Assembly (NCBI RefSeq): GCF_010183535.1 | Contig: NC_071332.1 | Span: forward strand, 3,472,001-3,536,000 | Direction of reading: 5' to 3' | Source of the DNA: Caenorhabditis remanei | Lineage: Eukaryota > Nematoda > Chromadorea > Rhabditida > Rhabditidae | Length of the DNA: 64,000 bases | In this document: positions 32,925 to 41,898 of the stretch, in pieces | Layout of the letters: every line of letters starts with the position of its first letter | How positions within the stretch are numbered: the stretch's first letter is position 1 | Program-made: the position numbers and the translations under genes | The notes under the pieces: generated by a model | What the model saw: only the letters and a program-made list of their open reading frames with translations | Database searches by the model: none | Told to the model about the DNA's origin: nothing

Positions 32925-33374
32925 CTAACCTTTGTGTGGTCGGGAATGGATGTCCCTGAAGAAATCCTCCAATCCGAATGGATCCATGAAGTTGCTGGTC
33001 TTGGTTTTCTTGACAGCAGGCTCCTCGACTTGTTGTTGATCATTCTGAACCAAAGGTTCGACACTTGGAACGGGATTCGCCCCGGAGGGTAAAATGTCAG
33101 AAAAGGTATTAGAAACGTTCGACGAACTATTGCTCCTGGAGCGCTTCTTTCCCCCACGCCTATGGCGCTTCCGACTTTCCCCCATATGCTTACATAAACT
33201 AGTAATAAACGAAGTTTGCAAAACCTCACATCGCATATTGCGCTCCTTCTGGCTGAACAGTGCTCGACGTTTGCTCATCGCGAGACTTAACAGGTCCGTT
33301 GGGCGCATCTCCGGCACGAAGGTGTCGTCGTCAGATGACGAGGAAGAGGATGAAGACTCGGATCCGTAGAACAT
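32925..33374 (-). CDS. Serine/acid-rich nuclear-type protein with an IER/SERTA-like N-terminal block; 3' end uncertain
   Basis: The first exon (33374 down to 32930) encodes about 148 residues, starting with an acidic poly-Ser tract (SESSSSSSSSDDD). It continues with LLSLAMSKRRALFSQKE and CEVLQTSFITSLCKHM, a basic KRHRRGGKKRSR run, and a tail with KKTKTSNFMDPFGLEDFF. The exon ends CACAAAG|GTTAGTAA, a good donor in phase 1. A possible last exon follows TTTTTCAG at 32653 and would add about 12 residues to a stop at 32618, but this is weak. The LLSL...K...LQTSF...LCKH pattern faintly resembles the conserved N-terminal block of immediate-early-response or SERTA proteins; I cannot confirm it. A TATA box 119 bp upstream supports a real promoter. 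Confidence 0.6.
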   Translation of the reverse strand: MFYGSESSSSSSSSDDDTFVPEMRPTDLLSLAMSKRRALFSQKERNMRCEVLQTSFITSLCKHMGESRKRHRRGGKKRSRSNSSSNVSNTFSDILPSGANPVPSVEPLVQNDQQQVEEPAVKKTKTSNFMDPFGLEDFFRDIHSRPHKG

Positions 33375-33492
33375 CTTTAATTATTTGAGACTTGAGAACG
33401 AAGAAAATGGGAAATAACTGTGGCAACGACAACGACGTGCGACAGCAATTGGGTGAAGAAAGGTGAATGAACGCGCGTGCGACGGGCGGCCC

Positions 33493-33500
33493 CTTATATA
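33493..33500 (-). promoter_or_regulatory. TATA box of the serine/acid-rich gene
   Basis: On the minus strand the sequence reads GGTATATAAGGGG, a strong TATA element 119 bp upstream of the ATG at 33374. It lies within GC-rich sequence (GTGCGGTATATAAGGGGCCG) that contrasts with the AT-rich surroundings. Confidence 0.6.
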
Positions 33501-34014
33501 CCGCACGCTACGTGGAGGAGGGAGACGCCTCCGCAAAGAGCGCGCACCACACTTCAAACGCACGCTACTAGCCCAATTTTTAATTATTTTCAAAATCAAA
33601 AATACGACTATAATCAGAAAAACAAGGGAACTCGAATTGTTAGGTTTAAAAAAATTTCAAACATAAAATAAAAAATCTGGAAAATCACATGACTTTCGAA
33701 ACATCTCGAATGTCGGCGGCCGCGTTGCGGTTTATCGATCGGCGAATTCGCGCGACAAGTGACGAATGTTTTCGAAGACAGCGGCGGGTGCACTCGTGGG
33801 CGCGCGTGCGTCATGAGAATTCAGAATAATAAGAAATTCTCTAGAAAAACACCGGCCTACGCAAAAAGTGCATCTGAAAAAGAGCAAAAGAAATAAAAAA
33901 TAACGATTTTCGGAATCACTTTGGAAACCTGGAAGAAAAATGAAGAAAAATAAAGAAAAAATTAAAAATTCATCATTAAAATCACAGAAAATTAGTAGAT
34001 TTTTATATACAGTT

Positions 34015-37000
34015 TCAATCGCGATACTTCATTTTAGTGAGCTCCTCGCTTCTGAAGAGCACCTCGCCGGTCGCCGTTTCTTTCTCAGTGCTCTGATCAG
34101 TGTCCAGAGAGGAATCGGTGGCTTTGTCGAATCTGAAAATCAAAATCTTTGGGTCTGAAAAACGTTAAAATCCACTTACACCGACGCAATAACATGCCGG
34201 ATCGGTTTCTTCTGCACAATCCTCGACATTTTCTCGCCTCGATACCCGAATCCCGTCTTCTCCCTGCTACTTTGTCCATCCTCCTCAACATACACCGCCA
34301 CCGGCACAATCTTCCCTTGCTCCTTCTTTCCAAGTCCCATTCCTTGTCTCCATCCCATTTTGGAGAGCATCGTGCCGCCGATTCCTTTGTGAAGAGTGTC
34401 GGAAGCGACGGCGGTGGTGTCGCTGTTTCGTCGTTTTCGGTTTGTCGGTTTCCCAGGCGGTTTCCCTTTTGTGAACACCGATTGTTCCAGTTTCCCAGCG
34501 CTGAAAAATGTGAAAATCATAAAAATTCTCATAAAAATGGAGAGAGAGAGGGCGCAGAAAATCTGAGAATTCCCATACCGTTGCAACTCGTCATTCCTCA
34601 TCTCGACGGCCGCTCGGGCGTCCATATCACCCGCTGATTTTCCTTCGTAGTAGACGGAATAGTCGACGTCCCAATCGTCAGCCCAAGCCCAGTCGCAATC
34701 CGTGCCTGGAATTTCGAGGTTTTGGGGATTTTCAGTTTTTTTAATGAGATTTTTAGTAATTTTTCAGCCATTTTTCAGCAAATTTTTAGTCATTTTCCGA
34801 CGAATTCCAGCTTTCTTGGCCATTTTCGGTCATTTTCACCGATTTTCAGCCATTTTTCATCAGTTTTCCAGCGATTTGAAGCTATTTTTACCGATTTTCA
34901 GCCATTTTTCGTCTCTTTTTCAGACGAATTCCCAGTTTTTTAGCCGTTTTTCAGTCATTTCTCGTTAACTCTCAGCGATTTTTGACTGAAAATCGGCGAA
35001 AAAAAGCTGGAATTTGCCGGAATTCGTTGGGAAAGAGACGAGAAAAGCTGAAAATTTCTCCAAATCGCCAAAAATTTATGAAAATGGCTGGAAATGGTTG
35101 AAAATACGGTGAAAAATTACTGAAAATACGGTGAAAATCTGCGAAAAAAACTGGAATTCGTCGGAAAAGAGAAGGAAAAAGCTGATAATCGGTTTAAAAA
35201 ATGACTGCTCAGGCAACTGAATATCAATCTAATTAGACGCGGCATCAGTTAGATTAGCTTGAATGTTGGCATGATTAGATTAATGCCGCGTCTAATTAGA
35301 TTGATGAGCAATCTTGTAAGATTAATGCGCCGTCTCATTAGATTGATGTGAAATCTTGTGTAACTAGTCATAACATTTGAAAATTCTTTAGGTAAAAAAG
35401 AAATAGTAAATTTATTCAAATTAAAAACAAGAGTTTTTACAATCGAAATGTACAAAAAATATAGAAAATTATACAGAAAATAAAAATTAGAAATTAGTCG
35501 AAAATCCATTGCAATGGAAGTGGAAAAAGTCATAGTTGTTCTCTGCCCCCGCTGCTGTCCATTGTCGTCCGGACGTCCACTCAGCGAATTTTGCTGTAAA
35601 ATGAACGAAATTACCAAAAAGCGGTTTGATTTCTGAACTCACAAAGAAACACTTTTTACGAAGCTTGTGTAGAGAGCGCTGATGTAGAAGAGGTAGACGA
35701 TTATACCTGAGCAATGAACTATTATTCACGGTTAATTGTAAGAGAAACAATTTGCTTACCTAAGAATTTATTCGTGATTTCATCACAATGTTGACTTTTC
35801 TTCCAAACCAAATGGAAGTTGCGGAAGAGTGAAGACTGCAGTTGAAGACTTGAAGAGCCATACCGAAAAATAAAATTTTTATTAATTGAAAATCGTGAAA
35901 AAGTTGATAAAACCGCAAACGAAATTAATTCGCAGCGATTTCACAGACTTTCGAGACATAAATAAAGAAATAAAACTTGGAAAAAAAACATTAAAATAAA
36001 AATTGAAAGAAATTTTGCGCGTTTTGTACTGACTTATTCTTGGATCCTGGCGCGATCGAAGTTTGCGCAAGCAAAATCCACTAATCTAATTAGATTGTGA
36101 TTAGATTGATGCGGTTGTAGGATTAGACTAATATTGAGTTGCCTGAGTGGAAAACCTTAAATTCGCCAAAATTTGATTAAAATAACTCAAAATCGGTGTG
36201 CGAAAAGAGTTGGAATTAGTCACTAAAGAGACGAAAAAACTGCAAATCTGTGAAAAATGATTGAAAATAGCTTCAAATCACAAAAAATTGGGGAAAAATG
36301 ATCGAAAGTCGGCGAAAATTCGGTCATTTGAAGCAATTTTTAGCCACTTTCGTTTCTTTTCCGACGATTTCCAGCTTGTTTCGCCGATTTTCACCCACTT
36401 CTCTCTTTCAACGAGTGTTCGGTCGCTATAGGTCTTTTTACACCGATTTGAAGCTATTTTTTCCAGCTTTTTTGCCGATCGTGAGCCATTTTTTGACAAA
36501 TCTCAGCGTTTTTCGTAAATTTACACGTATTTTCGGCGATTTTGAGCCATTTCCCATCTCAAAAACCTACCCTTCTCCTGCTCATCCCAATAGTTTTTAT
36601 CCGTGTACCACACCAATCCGGGACCTCCTTTCTCCCACGTAACCTCCATTTCCTCTTCATATTTCTTTGGTTTTATTCGATCTTGTTCCGTCACGTCTTC
36701 ATGAAGAGCCTCATGACGTTCCCACTCTTCACATTGATCGTCGTCGTTGTCACCGTCAGAATCATTGTCACCTGGATTCTGATTCCGGCGGATTCTCTCT
36801 GTCGGATCCTCTTTTTCCTCTTTTTCCGGCGGTTCTAAGGGCTCTTTTATAGTTTTTTGAGCACTTTTTGAGCTTTTTGAGGTTCCTGGTTCCAAACTTT
36901 GGTCAATATCATAGCTAAACGGCACTTCTCCAAACTTTTTCGGTCGTTTTTGTGTCTCTATGCCTAGTTTTGAGATAACTGAGGCAGGCAACCGACACAT

Positions 37001-37901
37001 TCGGATTTGTTCCAAAAAATATTGACTGGGAGTGCCGATATTTCCATTAGGCATGACGGCCGGTGGTTTCAACTCGATCATCTCCTTCAAATCATCCACA
37101 GATATCGATTTTTCACCGATTTTCAGCCGATCTACGAAGCATCGGCGGGGAATTTCGACGCCCGATGAGTTTTGCCAGTTTCTTTTGTGAAATTCGCCGA
37201 TAAATTCCTCTCGATCTTTTGGGGTGTTGAGGGAGATCAGACAGCAGCAGGTCTTGCTTTCGGAGGATTCCTGTGAGGTCTGGAAATTAAAAAATGGTTT
37301 TTAATTCAATTTTTGCGAAAATTTCTTGTTTTTTGGTCAAAAAACACAATTTTCCGTGATTTTTACAGGTTTTAAATGATATTTTCCTCTATTTAAAGTC
37401 TAATACAAGGTCTTGCTTTCGGCTGATTTTTTTGAGGTCTGGAAATTGAAAATTTGATAAATAAAGGGAAAAATACGAAAATTTCTTGATTTTTAGCCAA
37501 AAAATACGATTTTCTGTGATTTTTACAGGTATTTTTCACAATTTTAAGTCAAAAACCCGTTTTCCTCGTCCTTTTTTCCACCAAAACCCACCGATTCCGC
37601 CTGAAGCTCCGGCCGATGTCGATAATGAAAACATTGGAATTTTTCCGCCTCAATGAACCGTTTGAAGTATTTTCTTAAGTCTTTCGAGTGCAATTCTTTT
37701 GGAATATTCCGGATTATTGCGTAGCTGACTGAAAAAAAAATTCGAAGTTTTTTTTTCAGTTTTTTCCATTTTTCCACATTTAAACTCACATTTACCCACT
37801 TCCTTTTGCTCCTCCTTCGATTCTTCTTCGTTTTTCTTATTTTTCGCAAAAAAACGATCCAAAATATCTTTATTCGTCCGGTTTCTATTCATTAATTCCA
37901 A
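34015..37901 (-). CDS. G-patch domain protein, GPATCH3 orthologue
   Basis: Six minus-strand exons (37790-37901, 37592-37728, 36571-37279, 34579-34705, 34180-34500, 34015-34132) join in phase to 507 residues; human GPATCH3 is about 525. Recognised blocks, in order, are IRNIPKELHSKDLRKYF with CFHYRHRP, KTCCCLISL, PNGNIGTPSQYFLEQIR, EEWERHEALHEDVTEQD, WEKGGPGLVWYTD, ADDWDVDYSVYYE, and a G-patch at about 400-440 containing GIGGTMLSKMGWRQGMGLG. G-patch proteins bind RNA or activate DEAH helicases; GPATCH3 is nuclear and poorly understood. Exon 2 ends at a GTGGGT donor chosen by phase. Intron 3 (34706-36570) contains a roughly 930-bp inverted-repeat element, and intron 2 contains a decayed copy of the exon 3 start. 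The start codon is 112 bp from that of the divergent protease gene. Confidence 0.92.
35212..36149. mobile_element. Element bounded by CTCAGGCAACT inverted ends in a GPATCH3 intron
   Basis: The left end CTCAGGCAACTGAATAT and the right end ATATTGAGTTGCCTGAG are inverted copies with one mismatch. Just inside, both ends carry clusters of TCTAATTAGATTGATGCGG-like sequence. The middle has a minus-strand open frame of 87 codons (35487-35750) with splice-like motifs, including TTCTTAG followed directly by GTAAGC. I do not recognise its product. No target duplication was resolved. Confidence 0.6.
37280..37445 (-). repeat. Tandem duplication carrying a decayed copy of the GPATCH3 exon 3 acceptor
   Basis: On the minus strand the real acceptor and exon 3 start (AATTTCCAGACCTCACAGG, then GAAAGCAAGACCT) are duplicated about 155 bp upstream as AATTTCCAGACCTCAAAAA and GAAAGCAAGACCT, near 37437. 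The flanking intron sequence is duplicated too. The copy soon loses its reading frame, so it looks like a relic. Confidence 0.75.
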
Positions 37902-38013
37902 AAAAAAGAGAATTAAAAAATAACAACGACACTCCGATATCCCGCACTCGCGTCTTGTTTACCGTAAATCTACACCAACTTTTTAGCGGGAGTTTAAATT
38001 ACAATTATTTCAG
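37902..38013. promoter_or_regulatory. 112-bp head-to-head promoter region
   Basis: This is the only space between the start codons of the GPATCH3 gene (-) and the serine protease gene (+). On the GPATCH3 side it contains GATTTACGG, GACGCGAG, GCGGGATATCGGAG and TGTCGTTGTT, the box shared with ucp-4. On the protease side it ends in ATTATTTCAG directly before the ATG, a trans-splice or splice acceptor. Confidence 0.6.
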
Positions 38014-40905
38014 ATGGATTTAATCGGAGTGGTTTTGCTGCTCTTTCAATGCTCCTACACAGTATCTACCGATATAAAACTGAAATATTATAGTGAATTG
38101 AGTATTTGTGTGTCTTTAAAATGAAAATAAACATTTAGACCCCGAAATCTGCGGTCGCCAGTCGACTTACACCAGTTTCGTGCTGACCGATGACGCAGGG
38201 AACACTGGAAATCCAACTCATCTTGCTCCATGGGCGGTTCAGATTCGTGTAAAAGCACGTGGCGGTGACTACGAGGTCATCTGTGGTGGTACTTTGATAA
38301 CTTCGAGGCATGTGCTCACGGCTGCTCATTGCTTTCAGAAGCATTTCGGAGCAAAGAAGGAAGGTGACGATGAGAGCAGTATGTCAGGCAGATATTGTGA
38401 AGAGTAAGCGTTGAAGAAAGTTCGCTCTGTTGATAATGTCGAGTAGGGCACGTGCGCTTTGAAAAAATCTAGGTAAACGCGCTCAAAAACAACAAAAAAA
38501 TTCAAAACCCACTGCTTTAACTTGTCCACGTGAAGTACACCATAAGATGCTCTGTGTAGTACACGTGGACAAGCCGATGCATGTATTTTGAGCGAAACTT
38601 AAAAAATTCTGAGCAAACGTGCTCAAAAACCACAAAAACACTCAAAAACCCTCTGTTTCAAGTTTTCCACGTGAAGTACACAACGAGGGATGTCGTGTAT
38701 TTCTCGTGGACAACTGGAATACATTTTTAGAACTTCCGGCGGTGGATTTTGTCGAAAATGTTGCGAAAACGCAAAAATTTCCAGCAGAAAACGCAGAAAA
38801 ACCATGACGCGACTTGTCCACGTGAAGTACACAGCGAGAGGTGTCGTGTACTCCTCTCGGACAACTGAAAAACATTTTTTTGAACTCCCGGCTCGGCATT
38901 TCATCAAAAATGCACAAATTTGTTCAAAAACCCGCTCAAAAACCAAGATCCGACTTGTCCACGTGTACTACACGCTCCCTTCTCAATAGAGCGCATTTGC
39001 CAACCTCTAATTTAGAAACCAACGCTTCACCGACACTGAAATCCTCACCCGAACAATGGTGACTGTCGGAGCGATGTGTACCCGAAAAGCTGAAAAATAC
39101 GGATGTGTCAATGAGAAACAAAACGGGAAAACACTCAAAGTCAGCAGGTAACAATTGATGAGAATTTTTGATCTACATACCTGACACGGATTACTGTAGA
39201 TTCGCGATCGGTGACTTTTACAAAACTCACTGCGAACAGGGCGGAGACATTGTGATTCTGGAATTGGAGAAGTCAGTGGAGGACGTGGAAGGCGCCAATT
39301 ATGCGTGTCTTCCGTTTGCACCGAAGACTGAAATCAAGGAAGGTGTCAATGTGACATCGTTCGGTTGGGGGTCTGATCCAGGCAAAGGATTCGATAATAG
39401 CGCGTTTCCGATGATTCAGATTTTGAATTTGGGTGAGTATAGTATAAGGCGCGTATCTCCTAAGCGTGAGTAGCTATCAAAAAGTTGTCAATTACAAAAA
39501 TGTAGCTCAAGATTTGATCTCCAGTTTTGTAGTTGATAATTTTTTGACAGCTTTCCACGTTTTTGAGTTATAAGAGGTCAAAGTTTGCATGCGAACGGCA
39601 ACACAGTAACAAGACGCAGAGAAAGCACGCACTATCGTCGTCTGCGTCTCCCCAAGAAGAAATAATATTTTTTAAGATGCGTATCTCAAAAACGTAAGTA
39701 ACTATCGCAATATTGTTAACTACAAAAATGTAGCCCTAGATTTGATCTCCATTTTTGTAGTTGACAGTTTTTTCATAGCTTTCACGTTTTTGAGATATCA
39801 GTAGTCAAAGTTTGCTAGCAAACAGCAACACAGTGAAGAAATGAAGAGACGCAGAGAAAGCAGACACTCTCGTCGTCCGGGTCTCACTGAAAAGCTACCA
39901 TTTTTAAAGACGCATATCTCAAGAACGTGAATTCCTATCAAACAACTGTCAACTACAAAAATGAAGGTCTAGATTTGATCTCCATTTTTGTAGTGGACAG
40001 TTTTTTCATAGCTTTTCACGTTTTTGAGATATCAGTAGTCAAAGTTTACTAGCAAACAGCAACACAGTGAAGAAATGAAGAGACGCAGAGAAAGCAGACA
40101 CACTCGTCGTCTGCGTCTCTCGCATACCCCCTGCTGTTTTTAACGACACATATCTCAAGAACGTGAGTAGCTATCAAAAAGTTGTCAACTCCAAAAATGT
40201 AGGTCTAGATTTGATCTCCCTTTTTGTGGTTGATAATTTTTTGATAGCTTTCCACGTTTTCGAGATATTCGGCTTTTCATATTGGTAGCTGAGGAGGGAG
40301 AGACGCAGAGAGAAACAGTTTCCGACAGTCTGCGTCTCGTCTCCAGCTTTGAGGACCCATATCTCAAGAACGTGAATTCCTATCAAAAAGTTGTCAACTA
40401 CAAAAATGTAGAGCTGAATGTGATCTCCAGTTTTGTAGTTGACAGTTTTTTTATAGCTTCTCACGTATTTGAGATATGAGGCTTGCAAGATTGCGTTGTT
40501 ACTGCGAAAGAAGAGGATGGCGCAGAGAAGCAAGAGCGTCTGACTGTCTGCGTCTCGTTTCTATCTTTGAGAATTCCAGCCCCTGAGACCCTCGAAACTT
40601 GCGAAGAGAACTGGGGAACCTCGATTCCATCCGATTCGTTTTGTACTGCTGAGGAAGAGGACAAGAATGTTTGTTCGGTAGGTCAAAATAGGAGGAGGAG
40701 TCTAATTGAAGATCTTCAGGGCGACAGTGGCGGTGGCCTAACTTTCCACCAGACCGATTCCTCTCGTGAATTCCTCATCGCTATCGTCTCGTATGGTTCG
40801 GATTGTGTTCAGTTGATCGGTGGATCTGAGCCAAGATCCCAGATTAACACGGATGTCAGAAAGCATCAGAAGTTCATCGTCGATTTTGTGAACGGGAAGA
40901 AATAA
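38014..40905 (+). CDS. try-5: Secreted chymotrypsin-fold serine protease, TRY-5-like
   Basis: Six exons (38014-38101, 38139-38403, 39016-39147, 39200-39432, 40580-40677, 40720-40905) join in phase to 333 residues. The N-terminus (MDLIGVVLLLFQCSY) is a signal peptide. The catalytic triad is present as LTAAHC, DIVILEL and GDSGGG. The usual trypsin pocket residue Asp189 appears to be Asn (NVCSGDSGG), so trypsin-like specificity is uncertain. I see no classical IVGG activation site. C. elegans TRY-5, recalled from the same cosmid, is a seminal-fluid protease that activates sperm. Intron 1 is only 37 nt. Intron 2 holds tandem repeats of a CCACGTGAAGTACAC unit, and intron 4 holds five copies of the CTATCAAAAAGTTGTC repeat. 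The gene shares its promoter region with the GPATCH3 gene. Confidence 0.9.
38404..39015 (+). repeat. Four tandem units with CCACGTGAAGTACAC in try-5 intron 2
   Basis: Units of about 130-160 bp contain TTGTCCACGTGAAGTACAC, GTGTCGTGTA and TCGTGGACAACTG, at about 38521, 38665, 38815 and 38955. Each unit can form a hairpin because CCACGTG...CACGTGG flanks its core. Non-coding. Confidence 0.75.
39433..40579 (+). repeat. Five tandem copies of the CTATCAAAAAGTTGTC unit in try-5 intron 4
   Basis: Each unit of about 190-240 bp carries ATCTCAAGAACGTGA, CTATCAAAAAGTTGTCAACT, ACAAAAATGTAG, its inverse TTTTTGTAGTTGACAG, and a GAGACGCAGAGAAAGC/GTCTGCGTCTC hairpin. The same family recurs at 48.7-49.7, 57.7-58.0, 60.8-61.3 and 62.2-63.2 kb. 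Confidence 0.85.
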
Positions 40906-41037
40906 TGATATTTGTGATATTGTGATGATAAAGCTTTATGTTGATGGCCTAGAAAATTCAAATTGTGTTTCTAGGCCACGTTTCTAGTTCAAGAATCGTT
41001 GAAACATTTTTCCATTGAAAACTTGGAAATTGCATTT

Positions 41038-41754
41038 CAGAGTTGCATGGAAGTGAAAATTTCTTATCCGGAAGTCGGAAGTCGGAAGCGATTTTCCTTT
41101 TCCGGAAGTCGGAACTCGGAAGCGATTTTCCTTTTCCGGAAGTCGGAACTCGGAAGTCGGAAGTGAAAAAACGCCCGGAAGTCGGAAGTCGGAATTCGAT
41201 TTTTTCTCAAACTTTCAAAAACTCCAAGAGAAAAATCATGAAATTCGCGAAAATCAGTGGAAAATCAGTTTTTGGCTGAAGAAAAGCCAATTTTCTGTCC
41301 TTTTAGACCATTTTTTCATGCATTTTTGCGAAATGCACTTTTCGAAAATTCCACAGTTATGAAATGACGGAAGCCGGAAGTGAAATTCCTTATCCGGAAG
41401 TCGGAAGTCGGAAGTCGGAAGAGATTTTTGTTATCCGGAAGTCGGAAGTCGGAATGGAAAAAATTCCCGGAAGTCGGAAGTCGGAATGGAAAAAATGCCC
41501 GGAAGTCTGAAGTCGGAAGTCGGAAGTGAAATTCCTTATCCGGAAGTCGGAAGAGATTTTTGTTATCCGGAAGTCGGAAGTCGGAATGGAAAAAATGCCC
41601 GGAAGTCGGAAGTCGGAAGTCGAAAGTAAAATTCCTTATCCGGAAGTCGGAAGTCGGTAGTCGGAAGAGATTTTTGTTATCCGGAAGTCGGAAGTCGGAA
41701 TGGAAAAAATTCCCGGAAGTCGGAAGTCGGAAGTCGGAATTCCATGCAACTATG
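41038..41754 (+). mobile_element. 717-bp hAT-like element filled with (GGAAGTC)n
   Basis: Ends are CAGAGTTGCATGGAA and TTCCATGCAACTATG. The flanking 8 bp are TTGCATTT (41030-41037) and TTGCATAT (41755-41762), 7 of 8 identical. The interior consists of clusters of the heptamer GGAAGTC separated by short spacers such as GTGAAATTCCTTATCC. It lies 130 bp after the try-5 stop, between try-5 and the kinase 3' end. No coding frame. Confidence 0.8.
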
Positions 41755-41898
41755 TTGCATATCTCCGATTCTCAGAAATCTGATCTTTCGAGCTCAAGTA
41801 ATATGGTTATAATTTGAAAATCAAAACTAAAATCGCTTCTCAATTCTCGATTCGGATCGATTTTATTACCAATATTCAAAAACAATTCATAATTCTTT

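Noticed and set aside
35487..35750. Possible nested gene in the CTCAGGCAACT element
   Set aside because: Splice-like motifs are present, but no consistent reading frame across them and no recognisable domain. Kept only as element content.
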